Positions 36,459 to 47,148 of a stretch of 64,000 nt of DNA are shown piece by piece (the stretch's first letter is position 1; each line of letters begins with the position of its first letter). Position numbers and translations under genes: made by a program. The notes beneath the pieces were generated by a model. That model saw nothing but the letters and a program-made list of their open reading frames with translations, made no database searches and was not told the DNA's origin. Source of the stretch: Paenibacillus sp. FSL K6-3182 (lineage in GTDB: Bacteria; Bacillota; Bacilli; Paenibacillales; Paenibacillaceae); NCBI RefSeq assembly GCF_037976325.1, contig NZ_CP150265.1, forward strand, positions 4,459,501 to 4,523,500, given 5' to 3'.

Positions 36459-37266
36459 CCAAAACAACCTCTTTCCTGCTCTCCATTTGTTCCCTTAGCC
36501 CTTTCAGGCTGTGTGCAAGATCATTTTCTACACAATCCTGCGTTTCGTGCGAATGTTTAATATGAAACTTGAGCTTCCCGTTTCCACTGGCTGGCTCTTG
36601 TCCTAAATACGAGCGAATCATGTCAAGGTCATGAGAAACCATTAGAAATGTAATGTTATGATGTTGATGCATATGCTTGATCATGTGAAAGAAGCTTTCC
36701 TGTGTCTCCGTATCTATCCCCACAGTCGGCTCATCTAGAATAAGCAGCGATGGGTTGTTAATGAGCGCTCTGGCAAGAAATACACGCTGCTGCTGTCCGC
36801 CCGACAACTGCCCGATACGTTTATCCTTTATATCCTCAATCCCCATTGCTTGCAAAGCATCATCACATTTTTGATAATCCATTTTGCTTAGTTTCTTAAA
36901 CAGCTTGCTTCGCCCATAAAGGCCTGACAAGACGACCTCCCGAACAGTAGCTGGGAACAACGGATTTAATGTGTTTTTCTGCGGGACATATCCGATGCGC
37001 TCCCACTGCTTAAATTTGTCTACTTTCTCACCAAACAAACGGATCGTTCCGCTCGTTGGCTTTATCAATCCAACGATCATTCGCAGCAGCGTCGTTTTTC
37101 CAGCGCCATTCGTGCCGATTAATCCGATAAAGTCCCGTTCTTTCACCGCGAAGCTTAGCTTTGATATAACTGTCTGCTGTTGATAAGAGAAGGAGACATC
37201 CTCCAATGAAATAACCTCTTGGTGACAGCTTGCATCCGCATTTGTCATTCGATTTGATTGCGCCAT
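36442..37266 (-). CDS. znuC: Zinc ABC transporter ATP-binding protein
   Basis: 274 residues with Walker A GTNGAGKTTLLRM (~52-64), signature LSGGQQQRVFLARAL (~155-169), Walker B LLILDEPTVGID and H-loop MVSHD. C-terminal His/Glu-rich extension. ATPase subunit of the znuABC importer encoded alongside. Good ribosome site GAGGAG. Confidence 0.95.
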   Translation of the reverse strand: MAQSNRMTNADASCHQEVISLEDVSFSYQQQTVISKLSFAVKERDFIGLIGTNGAGKTTLLRMIVGLIKPTSGTIRLFGEKVDKFKQWERIGYVPQKNTLNPLFPATVREVVLSGLYGRSKLFKKLSKMDYQKCDDALQAMGIEDIKDKRIGQLSGGQQQRVFLARALINNPSLLILDEPTVGIDTETQESFFHMIKHMHQHHNITFLMVSHDLDMIRSYLGQEPASGNGKLKFHIKHSHETQDCVENDLAHSLKGLREQMESRKEVVLVGDRN

Positions 37267-37325
37267 AATTTATCTCCTCACAGCAATGCGGAGCATAAAT
37301 CAGCTCCGCAGGTTTGCCTTTTGCT

Positions 37326-38348
37326 CTATTGTAATGCTTGCACAAGATTTTGCAAGTTTCGTTCCATTAGGGTTAAGTACGTGTCTCCCGCTTTTTCTTG
37401 ATCCGGCGTTAGGCCTTCGAGCGGATTAAGCACCATTGTCTCAACGTCCGCTTCGCCTGCAAGCGTTTTGGCAAGTTGATCTGAAACTAATTCTTCGAAA
37501 AAGATATATTTTACATCGTTTGCTTTAACAAACTTCGCAATTTTGAGCAAATCCTGTGCACGCGGCTCAGCGTCAGGGCTAAGCCCCATGATAGAAATTT
37601 GCTTCAATCCGTAATCACGAGCTAAGTAACCAAACGCTTGATGCGAGGTAACGATGTTTTTGTTCGATGTTTGTGCAAGCTTTGCCGTGTAATCCGCATC
37701 GATTGCTTCGAGCTTTCCTTTTAGTGCCTCGTAGTTTTTCTCATAATCTGCTTGGTTTGCGCTATCGGCTTCAATTAAGCTATTTTTCACATTCTCGGCT
37801 AATGTAAGGGCTGATTTCGGACTAACCCAAGTGTGCGGGTCCAAGCCGCCATGTTCATGTGATTCTTCATCAGCATGTTCTTCTTCATGTTCATGATCAT
37901 GCTCATCTTCATTACCCTCAATTAATGGAATGCCTTTGCTGATTTCTTTGGTCACGACTTTGCTGTCTTTGGACAGGCCTTTCAGAAATCCGTCAACCCA
38001 GCCTTCTAGTCCCGCTCCATGGTACAGAAACAGCTGTGCCTTCGACGCTGTATCAAGATCGCGGCTCTTTGGTGTCCAATCATGCGGCTCTACGCCTGAT
38101 GCTACTAGATTAACCGCTTTGACATGATCTCCGCCAATTTCCGATGCTAGAAAAAATAATGGATAGAAGCTGGTAACGACACTAACTTGTTTCCCCTCTG
38201 CTTGACCAGTTCCCGTGCTGCCGTTCGCTGGTTGGTTTGATGAGCCTGAATTATTCGTATTATTGCCGCAAGCCGCTGCAAAAAGCAGCATTGCTGATAA
38301 AAGAAAACTAAGCGCCATAGGTCTTGTCTTTGATTTCAGTCTATTCAT
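37326..38348 (-). CDS. znuA: Zinc-binding lipoprotein of the ZnuABC importer
   Basis: 340 residues. Signal peptide with lipobox LLFAAAC (Cys ~27), Gly/Ser/Asn linker, then a cluster A-1 metal-binding fold. A His/Glu loop (DEHDHEHEEEHADEESHEHGG, ~146-166) is the classic zinc-collecting loop of ZnuA/AdcA proteins, and conserved histidines occur at HDWTP and SHQAFGYLA. The Zur box lies just upstream of its promoter region. Confidence 0.94.
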   Translation of the reverse strand: MNRLKSKTRPMALSFLLSAMLLFAAACGNNTNNSGSSNQPANGSTGTGQAEGKQVSVVTSFYPLFFLASEIGGDHVKAVNLVASGVEPHDWTPKSRDLDTASKAQLFLYHGAGLEGWVDGFLKGLSKDSKVVTKEISKGIPLIEGNEDEHDHEHEEEHADEESHEHGGLDPHTWVSPKSALTLAENVKNSLIEADSANQADYEKNYEALKGKLEAIDADYTAKLAQTSNKNIVTSHQAFGYLARDYGLKQISIMGLSPDAEPRAQDLLKIAKFVKANDVKYIFFEELVSDQLAKTLAGEADVETMVLNPLEGLTPDQEKAGDTYLTLMERNLQNLVQALQ

Positions 38349-38387
38349 TTTGATTTCTCTCCATTCATCTTTCTCACTTGTTCGTAA

Positions 38388-38402
38388 TCGTTATGATTAC
38401 GT
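38388..38402. promoter_or_regulatory. Zur operator upstream of znuABC
   Basis: TCGTTATGATTACGT matches the Bacillus Zur box TCGTAATnATTACGA at 13 of 15 positions and lies 40 bases before znuA, so znuABC is expected to be repressed by zinc-bound Zur, encoded at 41279-41716. Confidence 0.75.
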
Positions 38403-38577
38403 TTTGTATTATACGATGACCTGAAATAGACTGTCAACCTAATTTCTTAGCAAAAGCTAGTAGAAGTTTCCTACCGATCATGACTCACAGCTGCAATTTA
38501 ATCATATAGATTATCTTTATTGACCAAAATGATATGAATTATGATTGATGCTAATTTTTGAAGAGCAGCAAAACATA

Positions 38578-38616
38578 AAGGCACCCCAGAAGTTAAACAA
38601 CCTCAGGGGTGCCTCC
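38578..38616 (-). terminator. Terminator of metG
   Basis: AGGCACCCC (38579-38587) / GGGGTGCCT (38606-38614) stem 20 bases past the metG stop, with a weak CTTTATGTTTT tail. Confidence 0.7.
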
Positions 38617-38634
38617 GTATATGAACAAATGAAC

Positions 38635-40650
<2,016 letters not shown>

Positions 40651-40659
40651 CTAAAAAAA

Positions 40660-40945
40660 CGCAAAAAACTCCCGTCCATCATGGGACGAGAGTTTGAACT
40701 CACGCGGTACCACCCAAATTTCAATCCGGAAATGAGCGGTTAAACCGCCACTTCAAGAAAGCTTCGTGTGCCGCCTGCATGGCGGCTTGCGCCGTTAACG
40801 CCAGCTTCGCGTCGCTCCCTTACCCAGCGCTGCCGCTGAAGCTCGAAAGCGAATCCTCCCGGACCATTTTCCAATGGCGTCCCTTACCGGCTTGCACCAT
40901 GTTTCCCGGCTCTCTGAAAAGGTTCTGCTATTGTACTTATCCATT
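40660..40945 (-). promoter_or_regulatory. T-box riboswitch leader of metG
   Basis: On the minus strand: a kink-turn AGAGAGC (40915-40909) near the 5' end, GGGTGGTACCGCG (40715-40703, the T-box core that pairs with the uncharged tRNA acceptor end), and a terminator hairpin ACTCTCGTCC / GGACGGGAGT followed by T residues at 40692-40664. Several ATG triplets lie in stem I (one in GGAAAATGGTCC) and could be the methionine specifier; I could not decide which. The 75 bases 40946-41020 hold nothing I recognise. Confidence 0.9.
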
Positions 40946-41021
40946 CCTCGGACATATAAATAAAACCAAAACTAATTTTACCACTTATAAATCAAAATAT
41001 ACCCAAATAGAGCCCTCTCTG

Positions 41022-41279
41022 TCAAGGAGCATCTATGTTGCTGTCTTTTGCAGGCGGAACGGGATCATAACCACCAGCATTAAAGGGATGGCACCTGGCA
41101 ATTCGCTTCATAGCAAGCCACGAGCCCTTAGCCGCTCCATGCTTCTCGATCGCTTCGAGCGCATACATCGAACAGGTCGGATAGAAACGGCAAGATGGCG
41201 GGGTCAAAGGTGAAATCACTTTGCGATAAAAGAGGATCGGAGCTTGAGTCACTCTTTTCATTACCCGTTTCTCTGACAT
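41022..41279 (-). CDS. yidD: Membrane protein insertion efficiency factor YidD
   Basis: 85 residues. [34 protein letters not shown] with two conserved Cys and the [24 protein letters not shown] end. YidD-type proteins help membrane insertion with YidC. The start ATG 41279 overlaps the zur stop (TAATG), indicating coupled translation; the pairing with zur rather than rnpA/yidC is unusual. Confidence 0.9.
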   Translation of the reverse strand: MSEKRVMKRVTQAPILFYRKVISPLTPPSCRFYPTCSMYALEAIEKHGAAKGSWLAMKRIARCHPFNAGGYDPVPPAKDSNIDAP

Positions 41280-41716
41280 TAGGCCTCGCTAACTGCTGAC
41301 TCGTCTTGTATGCAGTCTTTGCAATATCCGAACACCTCGAATTTGTGTTTCACAACTCGGAAATCATCAGGAACATTCGTTTGCTCCATTGGGCAGAAGG
41401 TAATGGGATAAGTCATCCCGCACTGCAGGCAAATCATATGATGATGATGTTCATTCTCTCTGCAATGCAGCTTGAACTTACCGCCATCCTCAAAAATAAC
41501 CTGCTCCAGCACACCGAGTTCTTCCATCACTCGCAAATTGCGATATACGGTATCAAAGCTTAATCCCGTATACGATTTCCCCATATATTCATAGACTTCC
41601 TTCGGAGCCAAATAACCCTGTGTCTCAGAAAAAAGCTTTGCGAGCGTTTTCCTTTGATCCGTTATTCTCAATCCTTGACTAGACATGCGTCGTATAATGT
41701 CTTCCATCGTATGCAT
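41279..41716 (-). CDS. zur: Zinc uptake regulator Zur (Fur family)
   Basis: 145 residues. Winged-helix N-terminal domain ([21 protein letters not shown]) and a metal-binding C-terminal domain with [16 protein letters not shown] and VFGYCKDCI (two CxxC structural zinc sites). The [10 protein letters not shown] and [10 protein letters not shown] patterns match Zur better than Fur or PerR. Predicted to bind the znuA operator. GGAGGT seven bases before ATG. Confidence 0.9.
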   Translation of the reverse strand: MHTMEDIIRRMSSQGLRITDQRKTLAKLFSETQGYLAPKEVYEYMGKSYTGLSFDTVYRNLRVMEELGVLEQVIFEDGGKFKLHCRENEHHHHMICLQCGMTYPITFCPMEQTNVPDDFRVVKHKFEVFGYCKDCIQDESAVSEA

Positions 41717-41770
41717 ATGTCGAACCTCCGGACTAAAAATTGTATATCTCCATAATGACGAACAAACTTA

Positions 41771-41868
41771 AAACGGCTAAAGCCGCCTATGGAGGCTTAG
41801 CATTCGTTTCGCGGAGAATTATATAAGTCCATTATAAGCAATAAAACTTATAAAGTCTTATATTTAAA
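41771..41868 (-). repeat. Two-hairpin intergenic repeat, copy B
   Basis: Reverse complement of copy A (28761-28855) over its length, with the same order: ATATAAG/TTATAAG stem around loop TTTTATTG and CTTATAA/CTTATAT, then TTCTCCGCG, then AAACG, GCTAAGCC, loop, GGCTTTAGC, CGTTT. It abuts the terminator at 41871-41892, as copy A abuts its own terminator. Confidence 0.75.
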
Positions 41869-41870
41869 AA

Positions 41871-41892
41871 AAGCTCTCGTCAATGAGAGCCT
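41871..41892 (-). terminator. Terminator of the small membrane protein gene at 41897
   Basis: Minus strand GCTCTC-attgac-GAGAGC followed by seven T residues, five bases past the stop. Confidence 0.75.
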
Positions 41893-41896
41893 CCAT

Positions 41897-42121
41897 TTAA
41901 CCATTTAATCTCATGTTGATCATAAAGCTAGCTGACATCGCTACAAATAACAAGATACTAATAATGCCGACGAGCTTCCGCCTAGTATTGAGCTTATTAA
42001 TTAACGCGGAATCATTGGAGAGCCGTTTCGATTCCGAGTACGAGCGATGCATAAACATATAACTGATAATGGAAACGACGAACAGCATGTTAATAAAAAA
42101 CCATATAATTGTCCAGGTCAA
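41897..42121 (-). CDS. Hypothetical small membrane protein
   Basis: 74 residues: a hydrophobic helix (~4-23), a polar middle with SESKRLSNDS, and a second helix (~50-67). The start is TTG 42121 with GGAGGT six bases before. No family recognised. It is preceded by another small membrane gene in the same direction. Confidence 0.55.
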   Translation of the reverse strand: MTWTIIWFFINMLFVVSIISYMFMHRSYSESKRLSNDSALINKLNTRRKLVGIISILLFVAMSASFMINMRLNG

Positions 42122-42155
42122 GCCCTTACCTCCGGTCGTGATCAGCTATAAAAAA

Positions 42156-42356
42156 TTATAGATACCACTTATTTAATATGTACATGAAGACTACAAAACT
42201 CACGACCGCTCCTGCAAAACTAAACCAGCCTGTACGAAATTTTTGCTGAAACATCCGCAGGATACCAAAGCTCAGCAAACCGAAAATAAGCATTAAAAAA
42301 ACGATTCCAAGTATGAATAACGAAGCAGAAACACTGCTTACATCGACTAAGGACAC
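42156..42356 (-). CDS. Hypothetical small membrane protein
   Basis: 66 residues from GTG 42356, chosen for AAGGGAG eight bases upstream; the open frame reaches 37 codons further without a site. Two hydrophobic helices (SASLFILGIVFLMLIFGLL and WFSFAGAVVSFVVFMYIL) joined by RMFQQKFRTG. Function unknown; 34 bases before the next gene. Confidence 0.55.
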   Translation of the reverse strand: MSLVDVSSVSASLFILGIVFLMLIFGLLSFGILRMFQQKFRTGWFSFAGAVVSFVVFMYILNKWYL

Positions 42357-42454
42357 TGAACACACTCCCTTTTTACTAATATGTACATGTTCATTAGACA
42401 TTATAAGGGATAGTGAAGCCTTTAGCCAGCTGTAATACCTGTCGATTTCGTGAC

Positions 42455-42485
42455 AAAAAGAGCACATCTCATCTAGATTTGTGCC
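42455..42485 (-). terminator. Terminator of the Hsp20-like gene
   Basis: Minus strand GGGCACA ... TGTGCTC with an inner ATCTAGAT and a T run. It lies just past the 42509 stop. Confidence 0.5.
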
Positions 42486-42508
42486 CTTCCTGTTCCTCCA
42501 TACGTTAA

Positions 42509-42934
42509 CTACCAGCGAATAATCGCTTCATGATAGGTACGATTGGTTGGCCTCTTCTGAAGCTTCACGTGCATAAAATTGTCTTTCACTAATGTTTTGC
42601 ACACCTTTGGCTTCACAAACTTAGGCAGCTTGATCGTCTCCGGCTTACCGCTCGGCAGTCCATCCAGGCGCAGCCGATCTTCCCTTACGAACAACCGCAG
42701 CTGCTCTTTATCAAAGCCTTCCGGCAATGTAATCTTCACATTCAAAAAATGACGTGTTTCAGAAAAGGCGGCTGAGCCTCCTCCAATCATAACACCAGCC
42801 GCTTCGGGCAGTGCTTTGGTCATCATTTTACGCACATATTGCTCTACCCAAGCCGGTTCGCGCAGCAGCTCAAAGCCTTTCGGCATCTGCTGCTTCTCCA
42901 TCCACCGTTCCATATCATCCCATTTAGATGCCAC
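42509..42934 (-). CDS. Hsp20/alpha-crystallin-like protein
   Basis: About 141 residues from GTG 42934 (GTG 42943 also possible). The C-terminal half follows the small heat-shock fold: FLNVKITLPEGFDKEQLRLFVREDRLRLDGLP, ETIKLPKFVKPKV, and DNFMHVKLQKRP, seven predicted beta strands. It is transcribed away from the gerP operon, so a spore-associated role (as for coat-linked Hsp20 proteins of Bacillus) is a guess. Upstream 120 bases hold the gerP promoter. Confidence 0.6.
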   Translation of the reverse strand: MASKWDDMERWMEKQQMPKGFELLREPAWVEQYVRKMMTKALPEAAGVMIGGGSAAFSETRHFLNVKITLPEGFDKEQLRLFVREDRLRLDGLPSGKPETIKLPKFVKPKVCKTLVKDNFMHVKLQKRPTNRTYHEAIIRW

Positions 42935-43006
42935 AGCAAACACCCGCCTTCCAGCACTTCTACCAGCATATGCGCCTTGAGCGTTTCAGGATACTTTCTG
43001 GATAGT

Positions 43007-43034
43007 AACCTCTGGGCGAATGCCGCATAAGCTA
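43007..43034 (+). promoter_or_regulatory. Sigma-K promoter of gerP
   Basis: AAC (43007-43009), a 16-base spacer and CATAAGCTA (43026-43034), a full match to the sigma-K -10 CATAnnnTA, 53 bases before gerPA. gerP is sigma-K-controlled in B. subtilis. Confidence 0.65.
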
Positions 43035-43086
43035 TACCATAAACAATCCATTTATCAAAAATCATCTATACAAAGGGAGGATGCTC

Positions 43087-43314
43087 ATGCCAGCTGTCGT
43101 AGGTTTTGTCAAAATTGTTAGCGTTGGCTCCGGCTCCATTATTCAATTTGGAGACGCCCTGGAAGTGTCGCCAAATAGCACTTCCAAGACGTATGCGGGA
43201 TCAGGATCATTCCTAACCGGAAGCTTAACGAACTCAAATAACGCTGTCAGCGCAACAAACACCCTTGATCCGGATGTGCAAGATAGCTCGAATAATGATG
43301 TGAGTGCAATATGA
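43087..43314 (+). CDS. gerPA: Spore germination protein GerPA
   Basis: 75 residues from ATG 43087 (GGGAGG six bases before; an earlier ATG touches the site). MPAVVGFVKIVSVGSGSIIQFGDALEVSP and SKTYAGSGSF, then SATNTLDPD are the GerPA/GerPF signatures. Small coat protein helping germinants pass the coat. GerPA and GerPF are paralogues, so the identity is by first position. Confidence 0.85.
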   Translation: MPAVVGFVKIVSVGSGSIIQFGDALEVSPNSTSKTYAGSGSFLTGSLTNSNNAVSATNTLDPDVQDSSNNDVSAI

Positions 43315-43514
43315 GCCTGACCATTCATCAGCAAATTACAATTCATCAGCTACGTGTCGACAGCATATCGAACAGCTCCGTCCTGCAGGTCGGCAGTGCC
43401 GGATCCATACGTTCATTGTCACAACTCTATAATTCGGGCGGGTTCACTGAGCCTGCTCCAGAGTTATCCTCAGATAATCCGCTTTCCTTCGTCCCACTGC
43501 CTAACCCTACTTAA
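43311..43514 (+). CDS. gerPB: Spore germination protein GerPB
   Basis: 67 residues with TIHQQITIHQLRVDSISNSSVLQVGSAGSI, the GerPB pattern. ATGA overlap with the gerPA stop indicates coupling. Pro- and Ser-rich end. Confidence 0.88.
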   Translation: MSLTIHQQITIHQLRVDSISNSSVLQVGSAGSIRSLSQLYNSGGFTEPAPELSSDNPLSFVPLPNPT

Positions 43515-43555
43515 GCGGAAATTAGAACTCATTACGAGTAGGAGGTGCAAGTATC

Positions 43556-44224
43556 ATGCAGCAAAACAATCCACTTTCCCCGTGGCAAATATGGTCACTT
43601 GAAGTACAAAATAAGCTTAACGAGCATTGTGAGCGGCTGGATGCACTTGAAGCAAAGGTCAACGCTTTATGTGAACAAGTAAAGCAGCTCGAAGCGCGCC
43701 CTACTTACCATATAGACGGCATACAATATCATTTTGATCAATTGAAAGTTGAGAAGCTGGACGGCACACTGAATATCGGGATGACCGCGCCAGGCATCGG
43801 AGATGATTCTATCCCTGGAAGCATTGAACAGATGACCGTATCAAATACGCCCGCTTTCCCAACTGCAGCCTCACCTACACCGCCGCAAAATGGGCTATAC
43901 AATGATATTTATGCTGGGATGACTCGCTATTTGGATATGGAAGCTCAGCAAAAGCTGCTTTCCTACGAAAACGAGCTTCAAATTCCACTAGATCCTTATC
44001 ATCGGCAAATTATTATAAATGATGTCCGCAAACAAGTGCCTGCTCGCATTCAGTACTATATGCAAAAAACAGATCGAGGCAGCGATACTCAACCAGCCGC
44101 GATTGATAACAATGCAGTCACAGCTACCGTTCTGTCCAAAACAAAAAGGGATGCCGACGCTGCATTGCTCGCATATATGCGAGAGCTGCAAAACAACTCC
44201 CCATCTACCGGAGGAATGTCATAA
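43556..44224 (+). CDS. gerPC: Spore germination protein GerPC
   Basis: 222 residues. A coiled-coil start (LEVQNKLNEHCERLDALEAKVNALCEQVKQLEARP, ~18-52), the GerPC pattern YHIDGIQYHFDQLKVEKLDGTLNIG, and a helical C-terminal half. The stop overlaps the gerPD start (TAATG). Confidence 0.9.
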   Translation: MQQNNPLSPWQIWSLEVQNKLNEHCERLDALEAKVNALCEQVKQLEARPTYHIDGIQYHFDQLKVEKLDGTLNIGMTAPGIGDDSIPGSIEQMTVSNTPAFPTAASPTPPQNGLYNDIYAGMTRYLDMEAQQKLLSYENELQIPLDPYHRQIIINDVRKQVPARIQYYMQKTDRGSDTQPAAIDNNAVTATVLSKTKRDADAALLAYMRELQNNSPSTGGMS

Positions 44225-44436
44225 TGCTGTATTTTAAAGTCGTTAATCATCTGCTTAGTGTTGGTCAAATTGAAGTGCTCGGCGTATCCAGTGCATCGAT
44301 GCTGCAAGTTGGAGACACCGATAACGTAAACTTATATTCAATGTTCGATACACCGCCTGAATCTGTCATCGTTGGACCGATTGCTCCGTTTCCGCTTCCG
44401 GAAGAAGAATCTAGCGGCACTTTCGGGGGAAGCTAG
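44224..44436 (+). CDS. gerPD: Spore germination protein GerPD
   Basis: 70 residues: LSVGQIEVLGVSSASMLQVGDTDNVNLYSMFDTPPESVIVGP, matching GerPD. Coupled to gerPC (TAATG). Confidence 0.9.
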   Translation: MLYFKVVNHLLSVGQIEVLGVSSASMLQVGDTDNVNLYSMFDTPPESVIVGPIAPFPLPEEESSGTFGGS

Positions 44437-44444
44437 GTGGCATC

Positions 44445-44882
44445 ATGAATCGAATCAATGATCAATCTATCAATACCTTTCATGTTCGAACCGCAACTGT
44501 TGGGTTCTTGCGTATAATATCCGTTGGTCAGGCAGGTATTGTACAGCTTGGTGATCGCGCTGTGACGAGCGCCAAGCTTCGAGCACTAGCAGTGCAGCGG
44601 AAAGAAGATCATCTGATTTCAGGTGAAGTTTTTTTTGAATCCTATGAGCTTTTTTCACGCCCGCTGCCCGTTATCAGTGATCCGGAATTTGATAATGCTG
44701 GTGGTATTGAGCTGTTTCGAACCAATTGTGCGCCGAATATTACAGTCGGATACATACAAGTCATTGCATCCGGCTCAGCAGCGAGCATTCAGATCGGCAA
44801 CGGAGTGACTCTGAACGGAGAATCACGAATCAAGCATATTCGGCAGTACCCCCGTCAAAATTCCGCTCTCTCTCAAGGTTGA
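44445..44882 (+). CDS. gerPE: Spore germination protein GerPE
   Basis: 145 residues with TFHVRTATVGFLRIISVGQAGIVQLGD and, near the end, VGYIQVIASGSAASIQIGNG, the two GerP-like units of GerPE. It is the last gene of the operon; the gerPF seen as sixth gene in B. subtilis is not present before the terminator. Confidence 0.88.
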   Translation: MNRINDQSINTFHVRTATVGFLRIISVGQAGIVQLGDRAVTSAKLRALAVQRKEDHLISGEVFFESYELFSRPLPVISDPEFDNAGGIELFRTNCAPNITVGYIQVIASGSAASIQIGNGVTLNGESRIKHIRQYPRQNSALSQG

Positions 44883-44888
44883 GCAAAT

Positions 44889-44927
44889 AAAGTCCGCTAA
44901 GGCGCTGTATGCCTGCGGACTTTTTCT
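44889..44927. terminator. Terminator gerP / yeiH
   Basis: AAAGTCCGC (44889-44897) / GCGGACTTT (44915-44923) with T run on the plus strand and A run for the minus strand. Confidence 0.85.
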
Positions 44928-44935
44928 TGTCTTTT

Positions 44936-45964
44936 TTATGCCAATTGAAAAATATGCACAAGCAGCAATCCGAGCCCGGCTAGCAGCACAGAACCAATGA
45001 ATCCCGCAATAAATGGTTTTTTTCCAAGCTTCTTAAATACGACAAAATCGACGCCGAGACCAAGTCCTGCCATTGCCATTGCAATAAGAAAATAAGCGGC
45101 GACAATCAGATTCGCAGTAGCTGCGGCAGGAATTATGCCTAACGTATTAACTCCGCTCATGGCAAGAAATCCAACGATAAACCATGGAATCGGCAATTGC
45201 TTTAAGCTCATTTTTTGTGCTTTATGGGCTTTGCGGCCATTCCAAATTCCAATAATAATCGCAACTGGGACAAGCAGCGCTACGCGAGTCATCTTTACAA
45301 TAACAGCCAAATCAATCGCTTCTTGTCCTCCAGGTGCCGCGGCAGCAATAACATGCGCAATTTCATGTAATGTTGCACCCGAGAAGATACCATAACCTGC
45401 GTTGCTTAAATCAAGCACGGGGTACAATACGGTATAGGCTAGAGTAAAGAGCGTTCCTAAAATCGCAACCGTTGTCGCACTCACTGCTGTTTCATTTGGA
45501 CTTGCCTTCAATTGTGGAGCTATCGCTACAACAGCTGCTGCACCGCAAATAGCTGTACCGCAGGCTGTGAGAAGGCCTAAATTTTTATCTATTTTCATCC
45601 ATTTGCTTATTCCATATACAACAAATATCGTAAAAACAATGTTAATAACGGCAAGCACAAATACCTTTGGTCCTGCATGTAAAATATCATTTAAATTCAG
45701 GCGAAGCCCCAGCAGAATAATTCCGAATCGCAGCAGTTTTTTGCTTGAAAACGTTATGCCGCTCGTCGCTTGCACTGGCAAGCCTATCCATGCACGACAG
45801 GCTATCCCTAATAAAATAGCGACAACCAGCTGACCCATAACGTTAAAAAAAGGAAGCATCGCGATTCCTTTCGCTGCTATTGCAATACCCATCGTATACG
45901 CTAATCCTTGTATAAAACCAAAACCATTATTCGAATGACGAATTAAAACATTTTTTATAATCAT
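44936..45964 (-). CDS. YeiH family putative sulfate/sulfite exporter (UPF0324)
   Basis: 342 residues, ten or more membrane helices, with GLPVQATSGITFSSKKLLRFGIILLGLRLNL and GTAICGAAAVVAIAPQLKA, both family landmarks. Members export small anions such as sulfite or sulfate-like ions; substrate not established here. ATG 45964 (AGAGGTG). Divergent from a LysR-type regulator, the usual arrangement. Confidence 0.85.
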   Translation of the reverse strand: MIIKNVLIRHSNNGFGFIQGLAYTMGIAIAAKGIAMLPFFNVMGQLVVAILLGIACRAWIGLPVQATSGITFSSKKLLRFGIILLGLRLNLNDILHAGPKVFVLAVINIVFTIFVVYGISKWMKIDKNLGLLTACGTAICGAAAVVAIAPQLKASPNETAVSATTVAILGTLFTLAYTVLYPVLDLSNAGYGIFSGATLHEIAHVIAAAAPGGQEAIDLAVIVKMTRVALLVPVAIIIGIWNGRKAHKAQKMSLKQLPIPWFIVGFLAMSGVNTLGIIPAAATANLIVAAYFLIAMAMAGLGLGVDFVVFKKLGKKPFIAGFIGSVLLAGLGLLLVHIFQLA

Positions 45965-46158
45965 CGATTTCACCTCTGCAACTTGTGTTTAGCAAGTGTT
46001 CCTGTTGCATTCACTATAAGGCTCGGAGCAGACAAAGTGAAATACCTATTCCCTATCTTTATCATCAGGAATCCTAATGATTAAATTGCCATTCATTCGT
46101 TTTTTCCTTATAGTTACGTTATATTCAAGAAAATCGCAATCAATAATGAGGGATAATG

Positions 46159-47043
46159 ATGATCATTGAGGCACTTCGAGTATTCGTTACCGTAACCGAG
46201 CAAAGTCATTTTTCAAGAGCTGCAGATCTATTGAATATTTCTCAGCCAGGGGTAAGCCTGCATATTCGAAATTTAGAAAATGAACTTGGAGCGAAGCTGC
46301 TGCATCGCTCTCCTAAGCAGGTTCGGCTTACCGAAGCTGGTGACATTATGTACCAACGGGCGAAGCAAATTTTATCTTTATATGAGGAAGCGAAGCAGGA
46401 CATACAGCTTTTGCAGGATAAAGTGACGGGCAGCTTGCAGATAGGAGCCAGCTTTACGATTGGTGAATATGTTCTCCCAAGCCGGCTTGCTGAATTTGCT
46501 GTTCAATATCCGCTTGTTACTATCCAAACGACAATCGGGAATACGGAGGAAATTGTTCAAGCAGTGCGTTCCAACGAACTGGATATTGGTCTCATTGAAG
46601 GCGATACAAGCGCGTCAGATTTAATCGTTACGCCTTACATGAAAGATGAAATGATTCTGATCGCTCCTTCTACACATCCGCTCGCAGCGGAGCGCTTCAT
46701 TGATGCCGAAATGTTGCAAAACCAAGTATGGGTACTGAGAGAAGTCGGCTCTGGCACTCGCGCTTTTAGCGACCAGTTCATACGTGATGCGCAATTAACC
46801 CAAAAACGCTCTTACATTTTTAATAGCAGCCAAAGTGTCAAACAATCTGTTGTATCCGGTTTAGGAATAGCTATGCTGTCACGCTGGGTCGTAAAGAAGG
46901 AATTAGAATCGGGAGAATTGATCCAGCTTCGGTTGAGCAAACAGCGTTTCGAACGTGATTTTTCTATTATCCGACATAAAGAAGGAGCAGCTACAATGGC
47001 TGTATCCATGCTGCTGCAACGGCTTCTAACCCTTAATGAATAA
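46159..47043 (+). CDS. LysR family transcriptional regulator (YeiE/CysL-like)
   Basis: 294 residues (ATG 46159, GAGGGA five bases before; ATG 46156 possible). N-terminal HTH ALRVFVTVTEQSHFSRAADLLNISQPGVSLHIRNLENELG, then a periplasmic-binding-like effector domain. YeiE/CysL relatives control sulfur-related exporters, and the divergent yeiH fits. Binding site presumably in the 190-base spacer. Confidence 0.85.
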   Translation: MIIEALRVFVTVTEQSHFSRAADLLNISQPGVSLHIRNLENELGAKLLHRSPKQVRLTEAGDIMYQRAKQILSLYEEAKQDIQLLQDKVTGSLQIGASFTIGEYVLPSRLAEFAVQYPLVTIQTTIGNTEEIVQAVRSNELDIGLIEGDTSASDLIVTPYMKDEMILIAPSTHPLAAERFIDAEMLQNQVWVLREVGSGTRAFSDQFIRDAQLTQKRSYIFNSSQSVKQSVVSGLGIAMLSRWVVKKELESGELIQLRLSKQRFERDFSIIRHKEGAATMAVSMLLQRLLTLNE

Positions 47044-47148
47044 ACAGTTTGAACAAGCCGTCTATTCCTATTAGGCGATCCTCGACTGTGCATGCTGATT
47101 AGCGCATATATATTAAGCAACGACAGTTGCAAAGGATGATTGCGCCAC

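Noticed and set aside
41279..41716. PerR or Fur for the regulator at 41.5 kb
   Set aside because: [10 protein letters not shown] with two CxxC zinc sites and the [10 protein letters not shown] end favour Zur; the znuA operator agrees.
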